This document shows positions 1-11,957 of a stretch of DNA of 64,000 nt, piece by piece. Origin of the DNA: Ottelia alismoides (Eukaryota; Streptophyta; Magnoliopsida; Alismatales; Hydrocharitaceae); NCBI GenBank assembly GCA_037367405.1, contig JAZKJV010000297.1, positions 124,001 to 188,000 on the forward strand, given 5' to 3'. Each line of letters opens with the position of its first letter. Position 1 is the first letter of the stretch. Position numbers and translations under genes: made by a program. The notes beneath the pieces were generated by a model. The model saw nothing but the letters and a program-made list of their open reading frames with translations, was not told where the DNA came from and did not search any database.

Positions 1-942
1 CTTGTTGGATTTCTTCTAAAATTTCTTCTTCTATTTGAAGTTCTTTTGTAACTAAGGGTGGTCTTTCTTCACATGATACACTTTATCGCATTGGAAACAC
101 TTTATTTCTCCTTCTCTCCTTTTATTTTCATGAAAAGACTTGAATTGTCGGACTATGAATGTGATGTCATCATCTCTATCAGATCCCTCAGTTGAGTCCT
201 TGTTGGTTGCTACATCTAGATTTTTCTGTGGTCTTTCTCCTTCTTTCTTTCTTTATGTTCTGCATCTTTGTTTCATAGGCAAGGATGTTACATGTGAGAT
301 CCTCTAGAGACATCTTGTTGAAGTCTGTTGACTTCTCTATAGCTATCACCTTGTGCTCCCATCCTGGTGATTGCAGTAATGATCTTACTTCAAAGTTCTC
401 CGACAAGGAAGGCTCTTTCCAAGTTTCTTAGTTGGTTCATGATAATAGTGAATCTGACATTCATGTCCTTAATAATTTCTCCTTTATGCATCTTGAAGGT
501 TTTGTAGTCAAGAGTAAGCATTCAAAAGTGGAAGTCTTTTACATTCATTGTTCCTTCATGTGTAGTCTCCAAGTACTTCCATATTTGGTAGATTGTCTTT
601 AGGTGAGATACCTAATTGAATTCGACTTCTAACAAGGCACGCTATATGGAGTTCATTGCATTTGAATTCAGCGTCATCTAAGCTAGTTTGACAACCATAT
701 AGAATGTCTCCTTCTCCTCTCTAAACTTGAAATCCTTCTTCATCATGTTCCATTTAGCAAAGTCGAATGATTAGAGGAAGATCATCATCTTGGTCTTCCA
801 ACTAGAGTAATTTTTCCCGTTGAAGAGTAGTGGATGAACTATGGAGCTTCCCTCCAGATGCGATCTTGAAATGCTGGCCATAAGTGTGTATCGAAGATTG
901 ACTTTCTTTACACAGACGAGGCTCTAATACCAATTTTTGGTT
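1..942 (-). pseudogene. Decayed copia gag (UBN2-type) with primer site
   Basis: Read on the minus strand, this segment encodes a broken copia gag of the UBN2 type. The best-kept stretch is 188-406, with a PGWEHKVIAIE...SLEDL pattern that matches the family's usual 'WEAKVTAI...LEEL' block. Further upstream on the minus strand (about 420-620) the pattern THEGT..VKDF and FKMHKGE..KDM can be followed only by changing frame, so several frameshifts and stops are present. Near 919-937 the minus strand reads TTGGTATTAGAGCC, a primer-binding site for initiator tRNA-Met with one change from the common TGGTATCAGAGC. It lies directly next to the LTR end at 943. The rest of the element lies left of the window. 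Confidence 0.75.
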
Positions 943-3871
943 TGTTATCCCGCATGAATACCCTACTGATGGATGCGGGTGGATCAGGCTAAATGGTCTG
1001 GATCACTACAATCACAATATTAGGAAAAAACAAGCACAATGTCAATACTTTCAATCACATATAAACAATCAAATACAAGTGCACATGTATTTAACGTGGG
1101 AACCCTCATGGGTAAAAACCACGACCTGAGTCTCTCGACTCGTGCTATCAAACTGGCTCACACATAGGGGTGCTAATCGAATCGAATCATTCGAATTTGA
1201 TTATGATTCGTTCGATAAAAATTTGAAAAAAAGTTCGATTCGAAATCAAATGAACTTAATTTAAATTTAACTTGTGGATTCGATTCCTAAATGAATCGGA
1301 TCCGAATTCACTTAGATTCGAACTTCGTTCGATAACAATTCAATTTACTTTGATACACACATATATAAATGATGTAGTATGAGGCACTATATATATGTAA
1401 ATAAATGTAGTATATATTTTGCAAAATCCACACAAAAGATACACGATTTAATATAAAAATTAATATTTTTCATGGTCATATTATGAACATTCTATTTTTG
1501 AGATGCAAATAGCAAAATCCCCATATCCCCTTTTTACTCCCCAAATTCTCTCCCCCACCGTCAATCAGGAGAAAAAAGCCCTAAATTTTGCATATGCTTC
1601 CAACATCGTCAGCTGCAATTGTCGCTCATGTGTGTGCTCCAACGTCACCGGCTCCAACGCCAGCTCTAGCCTCCTGCAGCCCTGCTCTTGATCGCTCTCT
1701 CTAATGCTACCAGCCTCGCTGTCCTGCTCCTTCTCTCCAACGTCGTCGGCTCCAACCTCCCGAATCCTGCTCCTGCTCGATCCCGTCGTCGACAACGCCA
1801 CCCTCACGGTCACAACCCCACCACCAGATTGTGCTCTCCCCAGATCGTGCTCTCCCCCACCGTCAACAATGACACCGGTTCTTGACGCACCAATGTCGCG
1901 GCATCTCTCCATCACTCTCGTAGCAGCCGTTATCGCCACAGGCACCATCGACGTTGGTATGGAAAAATCTTTGCAGATCAAGTTCAAAGAACTCTATCCT
2001 ATCAAGTATATGATCTTAGTTTTAGCTCAATATCTATGACATGTTATGTCCATTAATCTAATTATAAGAAGTATACACGTATAACTTAATCTAATTAGTT
2101 CATTCAAGGGAGACAGATGGGAATACTTCCTAACACAAAATGGATAAAGATGTTCAAGTCCAGATAGATACAAGAAATTCGAAATTTTTCACCAAAATAA
2201 TAAAATGAGCAGACTAAAATATAGTTTGGATGGTACAAATTTCAACAAATTCACTATGACATCTATTTAAACTATAAATCTAATGAAGGGGCTAAAATTT
2301 GAACCTTTAATGGGAAATGGTTATCTACAATCTTCTTGATGCAAAAAAATCAATTATATATTTTATTTTTTATTCTTCTTCATGTGCTTTTGCAAGAAGG
2401 GGTGGAGGAAATTCCCAAAAAAATATTATTTCTAAATTATCCTGATAGTGATGAACAACTTGTTTTTATCAATACAAATAATAGAATGAAGTGATCCCTA
2501 TTGGTAGAAGAAGATTTATAGCAAGAAAAGATAGCAGGATTTCAAGGTATCAAGGTCATACACATAAATATGAACTAATTTCAATCATGAGTCATAGTTC
2601 GTTCTCTTCACAGTTGTGCATCTTCTGTAGACAACATAGCTTGGTTGGTATGTCACCAATGAATTGATTAGTTCCATTTCTAAGTATTGTGGGGACTTGT
2701 GAAAATAATTCGATATTAAATGAATCGAATTTGAATATTCGAAACTCCAAATGAATTGAATTTAAATTTAGATTAGAAATTCGTTCAAAATTCGATTCGA
2801 ATTCGGATTCAAAAATTTTATAATAAATTGAATATGAGTCTAGGTGGATTCGAATATATTCGATTTGATTAGAACCCCCACTCACATAGGTTTTCCACTA
2901 ACCTAAGTTGCTTATACAGGCAACCCAACCATATTACAACCTCAGTAGATTACACAGTCAACTTAACCGTATAAAAATAAACATTCCTAATACCTCAATA
3001 TTAAAGTAAATATGCAAAGAATAATATGATGTAAAACTAAAATGATCTTACAGAGTAAGGAGCAGGCTTGCAAGAATTAAACGTAGAGAACCAGAATTGT
3101 TGGAATGAAGAACGCAACGGAAAATAGCTCTTGAATCTTTCTCTCAAAGTACAGAGTGGAAAGCAGATAGATGAGAGCTTGTTTCTCTTTGTTCTATGTT
3201 GTAGAATGAGAAGTGTTGTCTTATTTAAAGGTAGAGAGTCCCCATAGATGATGGCTTTGAAAAAGTAGCCATTATAAACAAAACGAGACTAAAATCAACT
3301 TCAAAAATCTCCCTCAAATGGAATATCAATCATGATACAAAGACGGTCGATCAAAATCAAATAATCTATCAAAATCAAAAGATGATCGATCAAGGATCAA
3401 AATTGACTGATCAGAAATATAGCCATTGTAATTCAAAACAATGATCAATTAGGAAGCATGGTTGATTGATCATGTGTGATCGATTATGTCAGAATGGTTG
3501 ATCGAAACCAGCTTAGTTCTTTGACTTGAAAGTCAATGTTAAAGGGCTGAAATGCGATATGCATGGTGCTTGAGGTCTTTTATAATCTAAGACAATTATA
3601 GAATGCATGATTCAGTAAAAGAAAAAACTCCATCTTCTTCTTGAGCTTGAGATCCTTTCTTGAGCTTGAGCTAGTGTTCATTACCCTTGAACTCCTTTGA
3701 GCTTCTTCTTCACTTAAGCTTGAGCTCCTCAGGCTTGAGCTCCATCCTGGTCCAGTTTCATCTTGGTCCAGCAACATTCATGATATTGACCTATATACAA
3801 GTTTTACAAAAGGTTTTGACTAGCAACACAAGTTTTATTATCATTAAAATATGCATGTTCATGTACTAACA
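943..3871 (-). mobile_element. Copia LTR (5' LTR of minus-strand element), interrupted
   Basis: The boundaries are inferred from the primer site that abuts position 943, where the sequence begins TGTTAT, and from the matching terminal ACTAACA ending at 3871; together they give the TG...CA ends of an LTR. Without the 1.7-kb insertion at 1167-2879 the LTR would be about 1.2 kb. It contains short-period repeats built on GATCGATCAA (about 3340-3500) and on TTGAGCTTGAGCT (about 3640-3760). The partner LTR is outside the window, so the 3871 boundary cannot be confirmed by comparison. Confidence 0.55.
1167..2879. mobile_element. Long-TIR foldback element (MULE-like) with gene-like interior
   Basis: The ends are imperfect inverted repeats of roughly 180 bp: GGGGTGCTAATCGAATCGAA on the left and, reverse-complemented, GGGGGTTCTAATCAAATCGAA on the right, both rich in TTCGAAT words. 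The flanks share CACATA(G), consistent with a decayed 9-bp target duplication. The interior at about 1500-2000 is clearly more GC-rich than the arms, contains 5'-UTR-like text and short ORFs on both strands, and has no transposase. This is the layout expected of a MULE that has picked up a host gene fragment, but I do not recognise the fragment. A plain foldback element is the alternative. Confidence 0.6.
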
Positions 3872-5285
3872 AATTCCCCACTCATGCATGTACTCATATA
3901 TCTTATACATGGCTTATAAATACTCATCAATATTCTTCCATTACAGTTTAAATCATAGTACAATCATAGAATTTACTAGATTTTATCTTCTATACAAGAA
4001 GAAAGGCTTTCACAAAGAACGCTTCGAGGAACGGAATGTTACCAAGTATTTATCTTTTATTTATGGAAAAATATTTTCACATACACCTACTAGATAATAT
4101 TAAATAAATAATTCAAAATACACAAAGCCTTCATAATCAGGAATTAAGAATTGAAATGCAAATCGAACAACTAAGAGTGGAAGGCAGATTATGAAGCTTG
4201 AGACAACATTAAGACACAGAGCTCAAAATGAAGCACCATATGAACATATTTTGGCTGTGAAATTCACTACTGAATAGCTTGAAGATTGAATGATAAGGTG
4301 TATTCATTTTAGAGTGGTAAGGGGTCCTATTGTAGATGAAGGAGTACTACAATTATGATAAAATTCTTATGTATATGTCCTAAATGGTTACTCAATTTTG
4401 GTTATCTTTCAATATGCATATTGGCGTATATGAAGGATGTACTAATGCATATGATAAATCAAAATATATTAATTGAAACTACTCAAAACTTTTAAAGATC
4501 GACAATCAGTGAACTGATGTATACTCGGAGATGGACGCGTCAGAGATGGCCATGATACAAGGCATATGGCCTTGGAATGCCTCCACCAAGAAACCCTCGT
4601 CCTCATGTGCTAATTTCCTTGATGTTATCACCACTGAAGGAGAAGCTTCGATCTATGGAAGTAGAGGTGAAGGTCAGGTGAGCTGGTTGTTGGAGGGAGT
4701 TGAGCTGTTCATGGTCTTAAATAGAAGTGAAGACGAAGGAGTAGGTTGTAACTAAGGGTAGGAGTGAGAGTAGGTTGTTAGGAGAAGGAGGTGGAGGGTG
4801 CAAGGTTTGGGTGTAAATCGAAGCGAGAATAAATTATTAAAAATTGGTTGTTAGAACAGAAAACTGATAAGATCTTGAGGTAGGAGAAGGGTTGTGGTGC
4901 TGACATGTGTCAGCACCGTAATAATCAAGAAATGAAAATTCATTATAAATTACGTAATAATGAGTAAATAAAATTATTTTAAAAAGATATAAAAATAAAA
5001 ATGTTAATAGTTAAATTATCTAAATTATGATATATTTTATATTTACAAAGTATATATTTTAAGGTTTATAAAAAAAATATTAATAAATATATAATATACC
5101 TTATAAATAAACATATGCATTTTAATTCAATATTTTAATAAATAAGGTATCATTTTTATATTTTATTAATTAATATTATAATAACAATATAAGTCATGTG
5201 AATATTTATAGATTTTAATAAATTAGTTTACATATATTAAAAATAAAAAAATGAGGTTTCCCCCGTGCCCTTATTCCATTTTTTG
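3872..5285. other. Unassigned AT-rich sequence
   Basis: I see no recognisable gene here. A 74-codon ORF at 4531-4755 (plus) is GC-richer than its surroundings and has no family resemblance I can name; it may be a gene scrap. From about 4920 the sequence becomes very AT-rich with no structure beyond short runs. Confidence 0.5.
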
Positions 5286-5515
5286 TAAAATATCACCATG
5301 TGTATATATATATATCCCTCCAATATGTCACTCAAATTTTGTCAAAAACAGAGATATATCCTCCATCTAAAATAGGTACTTTTAATGGTATAAACATTGT
5401 TGAGTCGACCTACTCTAGATGGAGGGCATATGAGTCTCTATCTCTGATGAAATTCGAATGACATATTAGAGGGATATATAGATGAATTTACATAGTGACA
5501 TTTTCCAAAAAGTAA
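5286..5515. mobile_element. Foldback MITE, family B, copy 1
   Basis: The copy is almost a complete palindrome of about 230 bp. The left arm runs from ATATCACCATGT through TATCCCTCCAATATG and CCATCTA; the right arm repeats these in reverse complement (TAGATGGAGGGCATA, ATTAGAGGGATATATAGATG, tagtgacatttt). The loop is only about 40 bp. There is no coding capacity. Five further copies or parts lie at 5583, 24603, 24836, 25799 and 29426. Confidence 0.8.
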
Positions 5516-5582
5516 AAAAAGGCACAGGGGCAGCCTTTTGGGGGTAGCCCCATCAAACCCGTCATTTTTTTATTTCTTTTCA

Positions 5583-5812
5583 AAAATATCACCATGTATA
5601 TTCATCTAAATATCCCTCATGTATGTCATTCGAATTTCTCCAGAAACATAGACTCATATACCCTCCATCTAGAACAGGTCAATTACAACAATGTTTAAAC
5701 CATTAAAATTACCTATTCTAGATGGAGGGCATAGGAGTCTTTGTTCTGATGAAATCGAATGCCATATTGGAGAGAGATATATAGAGGAATATACATGGTG
5801 ATGTTTAAAAAA
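5583..5812. mobile_element. Foldback MITE, family B, copy 2
   Basis: Same palindrome as the copy 70 bp to the left, from AAATATCACCATGTATATTC to the matching reverse arm ending ATGGTGATGTTT. Between the two copies lies GGGGGTAGCCCCATCAAACC, which reappears in reverse complement at the outer end of the copies near 9045 and 24553, so the true element probably extends beyond the arms given here. Confidence 0.8.
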
Positions 5813-6701
5813 TAAAAAATTGCAGAAAAATAGGGGCGAGCGTAGCCCCATTTTTCCTTAATAAATTCACGTATAAATACTATAGTTTAATTTCATCTAT
5901 TTTTCAAGGTTTCTGATTTATATAAAATATTAAATAAATACTTTTTTATTTTATTTTATAAATAAACTACAAGATCATGAAAGTAATTAAAAATTGTTAA
6001 ACCACTATTGATGTAAATATTATGTACAAAAAAATAAATAGCCCAGAAACTCAGTTGTCATTAGGTTCAAAAACTGACTTTTTGCTAGTAGGCTCCATTT
6101 TTCGATGACCCACTTTCATTAATTAGAGAATTTTATTTTATGAACTTCAAATATGAGTAGAGTTAAATTGGAGTTTGTATGAAGAAGTTATGATGTTCTA
6201 AAGTTGGAAAATTGCCAATATGTAATCCAGATTTCTTGTCATATATACAAGTTGGATTTTTGTTATATTTTTATTTTTATATACATTTTTATAAACACAA
6301 TAGAGAAGAGTTTAGTGAAATATATATATATATATGTGAATTAACTAAAATTAGTTGAAGATTGCATATAAATAATAAATAAATTGTCGGTCAATCCATG
6401 TTGACTTGGTCTTGGAGGTTAGATTATACAAATATATCTTACATCTATATTTATATTTTATTAGTCATCCTATACAATATATACATTTTTACAATCTGTC
6501 TTATTTTTTCTTTATTTTTATCTTTCTTATTATTTTTTATTGTCTTTGTAGTGCATAAAAATTCATTTTTATTTATGAATGGAATCTTCATAAAATATGA
6601 GAATTAATGCACATATTACATGTACTTGTTAAGGTTTTTAAGACAAAATGCGACGGGAACGTTAATGAATCATGGATTCATCAAGGAGCGATCCCGTAAG
6701 A
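5813..6701. other. Unassigned AT-rich spacer
   Basis: No gene or repeat could be supported. The short ORFs here have no coding character. Confidence 0.5.
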
Positions 6702-7031
6702 GGATTTTTGTGAGATAGTGACATGGGCACTCTCAACCTCTCATTTTACTATCAATAACGACACGAAACATGGGGCGATTAATACAAAATAATAAGTGGA
6801 AAGTGTGTTTCAGAATTCATGTAAAAAACACTCCTAACATGTCCATCTTGATTGCTCGATTTCAACCATTCTAAGATCATTGAAATTTGATAGTATTGAT
6901 GGATGAGACATAGGCCTCAAATTAAGTTGAATTTGGGTTAACAACATGGTGATATGTTGTGATCTGAATCCCTTAAAGCATGTTGTTATTGATGGTAAAA
7001 TGAGAGGTTGTGAGTACCCATCTCACAAAAG
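6702..7031. mobile_element. Foldback MITE, family D
   Basis: Inverted arms of about 60 bp: the left reads TTTTTGTGAGATA then CACTCTCAACCTCTCATTTT and ACTATCAATAAC; the right arm is its reverse complement (GTTATTGATGGTAAAATGAG, AGGTTGTGAGTACCCATCTC). The 200-bp interior is non-coding. Only one copy is seen in the window. Confidence 0.6.
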
Positions 7032-7063
7032 CCCCATCTCACATGATTGCTTATATATATATA

Positions 7064-7216
7064 GGAGTGATCCTATGAGACCAAAAACCTATGAGAGCAT
7101 TTATTCTGTACCACTCAACTATGAGAGAGAAGACCATGAGAGAGAAGACGTAATCTAGTGGTCCAGAATTAATACTCTCATGCTCTCACAACTTTTGTTT
7201 CTCACTGGATCACTGC

Positions 7217-7218
<2 letters not shown>
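7064..7218. mobile_element. Foldback MITE, family C, copy 1
   Basis: Ends GAGTGATCCTATGAGA and, in reverse complement, AGTGATCCAGTGAGAAAC; subterminal text GAGAGCA...CTGGACCACTAGATT occurs in both arms. The copy sits between TA runs, which fits insertion at TA. Confidence 0.65.
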
Positions 7219-7248
<30 letters not shown>

Positions 7249-7249
<1 letters not shown>

Positions 7250-7398
7250 GAGTGTAACTATGAGAGCAAAAACTGCGAGAGCATGAGAGCAATGATTCTG
7301 GACCACTAGATTCAACCAGGAGAGAGAAGACAGAATCTAGTGGTCCAGAATCACTGCTCTCATGCTCTCACAAGTTTTGGCTCTCATAGGATCACTCA
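7249..7398. mobile_element. Foldback MITE, family C, copy 2
   Basis: A second copy 30 bp after the first, separated by (TA)n and (GA)n runs. The arms (ATGAGAGCAAAAACTG ... AGTTTTGGCTCTCATAGGAT) and the internal GTGGTCCAGAATCA are close to copy 1. Related copies lie at 25128-25278 and 25276-25711. Confidence 0.65.
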
Positions 7399-7410
7399 TA
7401 TATATATATA

Positions 7411-9055
7411 TAGGGTCCTTTCGATGAGGTGGGACTTTCCTAGATGTGTGGAAAGCCAACAATCTCATCCGTTAGATCTCAATCCAATAGTTCTTTATCT
7501 AAAAGGGTATTTTAGTCAATGTATTCTCATTTTGAAATAATAATTTTTTGAATTTAAATTTCATTTAATCATTTTATTTTACCATTTTATCTCGTCTAAA
7601 TTAACATTTTTGTTGCTATTTATGCAATGAGGTTTCACCAATGTGGTAGCATTTTTGCGCTATGCAAAATGGAATAACTCTTTGTAAAATACACATTGAC
7701 ATTATAAAGTTGTAACTTTCTTTGTAAAATAAAATCAAAGTTAGTAACAATTTTACTATTGGTAATTATAATCTAGGTAATGCCTTTGTAAAAGTCCGTG
7801 CATGTTTTCGTAATATTCATATGGAAATCTACAAAAAATAGATAGTTAGTAATTCATCGACTATTAAGCAAAAAGAGAAAAATGTAAAAAAATCGAGGTT
7901 TGTTATAATCATGTTACCTTTATAAAAGTTTCATGATTGATTGTAAAATTTATATTGTATTCATCAACAAAAAGTAGATTGTTAGAAATAGATAAAAGAA
8001 ATAATAAATGTAAAAATAATATGATATAATAATAAATTTACCTAAGATTTGTAAGAAATTATTTGAGATTGTAAAAAATGATATGGGGTTGTAAAAAATC
8101 ATGAGATTGTTGAGAATTAATAAAAGAAATGTTAAATGTAAAAAATAATCTAATATTGTAAAAACGACTTGAGATTTATAAGAAATGATCTGATATTGCA
8201 AAAAATACCTAAGATTGTAGAGAAAAACATGAGATTGTTATAAATGTATAAAAGAAAACGTAAATGTAAAAAACTTGAGATTGTAAAAATGACTTGCGAA
8301 TTGTAAAAAAAGATACGATATTCTAAAAAAAGATATGAAATTGTAAAAAACTATCTCAGATTGTAAAAATTGGTCGCGTAAAAAAGATCCGATATTCTAA
8401 AAAAGATATGAAATTGTAAAAAACTATCTCAGATTGTAAAAACTGATCGCGCCCTCCTTCACTCGTACCCCTCCTCCACATGCACCTCCTTCTTCCTTCT
8501 CTTCCATGACCCTCCTCCACACACACCCTCCTCCGCCCACACTCCTCCTCCATCCACACTATCCTCCACCTTTCTCCTTCACGATCCACCTCCTCCACAT
8601 GCCACCACCGCTTCCACGGGATGTCATCTTCATTGCCAGTAAGAAAAGAACCTTGGAGAACCCATCTTCTTTCCCCATAATCTGAAGGCCAAAGAAACAC
8701 GGCATCACCTACGTTCACAGAGCAGCACGTCATCATCGGCCATCACAGAGAAGCACACCACGACCACTGCCCAATGTTCTCCCTCTGTCATCGTTCACAC
8801 CATCACCGACGTGCAGCCTACATGCTGCCATCAAGATTGAGAGAAATGAGATTGTTATTTAGGAGATCTTTGTTGCATTCTAAAATATAGAATATGCCAA
8901 ATGACCATAATAAAATTTTCGATATTTCAAAAGTATAGATAACGAGCCGTTAATCATAACCATCAGATTGATTACGAATAGATAAGATAGTTGGTTTTCC
9001 ATGCATTTACGAAAGAGCTTCCTTATTTGAAGTTTTCCCTATAAAGGGTTTGATG
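7411..9055. mobile_element. MULE-like element with degenerate TIRs
   Basis: The left end TATAGGGTCCTTTCGATGAG...GGAAAGCCAAC resembles the reverse complement of the right end (TATAGGGAAAACTTC...GGAAAACCAAC) over about 90 bp with many mismatches. The interior has an AT-rich half with short degenerate repeats and, at 8450-8830, a C/T-rich stretch that looks like part of a gene. No transposase is present. The pairing of ends is my inference from similarity alone. Confidence 0.45.
8030..8451. repeat. Degenerate GAGATTGTAAAAA repeats with a 70-bp tandem duplicate
   Basis: A word close to GAGATTGTAAAAA recurs every 20-40 bp through this stretch. At its end a unit of about 70 bp is repeated almost exactly (8310-8381 and 8384-8451), each copy running from a GATATTCTAAAAAA block to CAGATTGTAAAAA and ending in GCG. 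Confidence 0.7.
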
Positions 9056-9063
9056 TGGCTGCC

Positions 9064-11936
9064 TGATGAATCTGCAATCATCTCAATATCTCGATCTTAG
9101 CAAAATCCCTGAGCAAAATCTCAATTAAATGTCCATAAAATCAATAAATTAACAAAATGACTGTTGTAATTAAAATACACTAATTATTGTATATTAGATT
9201 GTACAAAATAAATTAACAATAAAAAGGCGCAAAAATTAAAGGAGCTTTTCACATGTAAATAGCACAAAACTTCGTGTATTTTTAATAATTTCATTTCAAC
9301 TCTTTTTTGGCTAATTCTTTCTCTAACTTGTTCATAATAATGTATATAAAAATACAAAAATATAAAATAATTTCACCTCAAAAAAAAGCTCCTAGATCCC
9401 AAAAAGAAAAAGCCATAAGGACCAACTTTCTGGCCAAATTCTCGTTCCGTATGAACTCCAAATTCACCAAACTCACTTTTAAAGTTCAAGATAGAAAATT
9501 ATCTATCCAATGGAAATGGTTTCATTAAAATCATAACTCATTTGCAAAAGTTGGATTTTAGGACCTAGATGTACATTGTATATTATGTCTATATTCATTC
9601 TTTCTTCATTTTTATTTTATCTTTTTTAATTACTGAAAAATCATTGTTGTGTTATATTTTACTTCTAGTATTTTATTGTATTTTTCTTTTGTAAATATCT
9701 ATTATAAAAAGACAAAAAATATATAAATTAGAAAAGCAAACAAAAAATGTACATGTTATATCTCTTCCTTTGTTAATTCTCCACTATTTTTTCTTCTTTA
9801 TATTTTTTTGTATTTTAGTAGCCTACTTTATATTATTATTTATTTTATTATTTAATTTCCATTCTCTACAATAACCACCATTCAACTCCATCATTCCACC
9901 ATATTTTCTAACTTCTAATTCAACCCCATTATTTTATTAACCTCCCATCCACCGCTTTAATAACTTCTCATGTTCTCTCTTATATACATTCCATCCACCT
10001 CATTTTGCACTTGATCCATCTTTATGTGAGGAGATCCTAGTTCCCAGAGTTGAATTGGTGATAGAGATGCAACTGCGGTCGAGCGACGACGGCCCTTTCT
10101 CCGGTGAGATCCGTTGGCTTTTTCGCCAACATCGCAGCCGCATCCGTGCACTGCTCGAGCTCATCGCTCGTCGGCGATTCGAGCGATGACCGTGCTCTTG
10201 TGAGCACATCATAGGTGACCGTCTCCATCGTAGGTATTTTTCTTCGTATTTTGTCATCATTGTTATTTTTGTAAATTTTTTTACACCACCACCGTTACAT
10301 CTTTCCACCATCACCATCATTTTCATTATTCCCACACCCTCATCTACCATTTTTCCCCTTTTGTGTACATATTATTTCCTGCTTAAAAAAACTAAAAAAA
10401 TAAAAATCTAAAACAAAAAATAGTACTGTAGTAAGACAAAAAATATAAAAAATCAAAAAAATTAAAAAAGGGGAACATCATTCCCCTAGTCGCCTGCCGC
10501 CCCAGCCATCTCCAAGCGCCTCCGCACCCAGCCGCGCGCCGCCCACTGCAACCGCCCTCCGTCGCGCCTCCTCCCGTACGGGCCATGCCTCCAGCGCGAC
10601 AGCGCGCCTCCGCCCAGAGCCTCCAACCGCTTCCTCCTCCATTTCAGCCGCAACGCGACCCACCGTTGCTCGGTCCCTCCAACCGCCGTTGCGTCGCCCA
10701 CCGCAGACGCACATGCGGCGCCGCCATCCACCCCTTCGTTCTCTGTCATGGTCACCCCTGCGCCCTAGCCGCTACTTGCTAAAGAAGAAGAAGAAGAAGG
10801 TCTTTTGGTTATTTTTTATTGTAAAAATTGCATTTCATTTTCATCAAGTTTCTCTAATTACAAGCAAGTCCCTATGCAGGTTTTCTTATTTTTAAGTTAT
10901 TTTCTATTTTGCATAGATAACCATGTGTCTGCTTATGATTTGGATATTTATTTTGCTTCATTTTATTCAATGAAAAATAGCACGATGTTGAGCAATAAAT
11001 TGTCTACCATATGAATATTTGTTTATATTTTTATGAGATGTTGTGGATAAATAAAAATGTTTAACTAAAATTCTGCATATTTAACCCAATCTGGACCTTC
11101 ATATCTAACTCACGGTGTTCCAAAAATTCCATAAAAACTAGAAATGATGCCTTGAAGGTGTACTAATTACTATCAAAATTTCATCTCAATTGGAGTTATC
11201 TTGTGCTTGCAATAAATTATAGAGTGTTTTCGATAAATGATTTTTAATTAAATCCACGCACATTATTTTTGCAAAATTTCAACTCTCCTGGATTGTTAGC
11301 GATAATTCGAATTCTAATTAATTTGATAATATGGATTTATTAGGAATTAGTTACTCACTGTCACTCTGTTTCCACTAAAAAATACATAAAAAATAATATT
11401 TTGTCAGAAGATTCCAAAAAAAATATTGTAGCATCCTTGCATCATGTTTTTATTCCAGTAAATTTTTCATGATTTTTGCATTTTATTTATGTGAAAAATT
11501 GCTAAAAATCCCATAAAAAGTGTGCATTTTTAATTGTTGAATTATAATTCTTAAAATTCCAAAAAAAGTGTTTTGTGTTCATCTCTGGATTAGGATTGTA
11601 GGAAAAAATACATTTAGGCTAAATTGGACTTATTTTCTATTAAAATTAATTTAGCCTAGTTGTGTACTTTCTTAGTGTCTTAATTCAACTGCCTTGTGCA
11701 TTTTTGCATTTATTTTATATAAAAAATATTAAAAAATGCATTGAAAATCTAGATCTTAATTTTCGAATTTGCCCCAAAGTTGTTCCTTTGCCTCCCTGTG
11801 TTCGACCATGGACTTGCCCGGAATATAAATTAAAGTCGAGACACTCTTCATAGAGATTTTCTCTCGGTTATGACTGATTCGCTAGTACACATACTACAAC
11901 GTGCGTAAATTAAAACATGTCTTCAGTGACACGTTA
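9064..11936 (+). repeat. 5' LTR of the Athila-type element
   Basis: Starts TGATGAATCTGC and ends CACGTTA, the expected final CA having apparently mutated. It matches the 3' LTR along its whole length. A GC-rich block at about 10485-10770, rich in CpG, stands out from the AT-rich rest; the arginine/alanine-rich reading frames there occur on both strands and are shadows of composition. LTR U3/R/U5 limits cannot be set by eye. Confidence 0.92.
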
Positions 11937-11938
11937 GA

Positions 11939-11957
11939 TGACGTCGTTGCTGGGGAG
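11939..11957 (+). other. Primer-binding site (tRNA-Asp)
   Basis: TGACGTCGTTGCTGGGGA lies two bases after the 5' LTR. It differs from the tRNA-Asp complement TGGCGCCGTTGCCGGGGA at three positions, all G-to-A or C-to-T, the pattern left by cytosine methylation and deamination. Confidence 0.85.

Noticed and set aside
1503..2039. Several overlapping ORFs as separate genes
   Set aside because: They overlap in different frames and strands inside a long-TIR element and look like one GC-rich captured fragment at most.
4531..4755. Small gene (74 codons)
   Set aside because: No family resemblance, no clear promoter or splice context; kept only as an unassigned ORF.
10392..10782. Arginine/alanine/glycine-rich ORFs on both strands
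   Set aside because: They lie in the GC-rich block of the Athila LTR, occur on both strands, and their equivalents in the 3' LTR are not conserved in frame.
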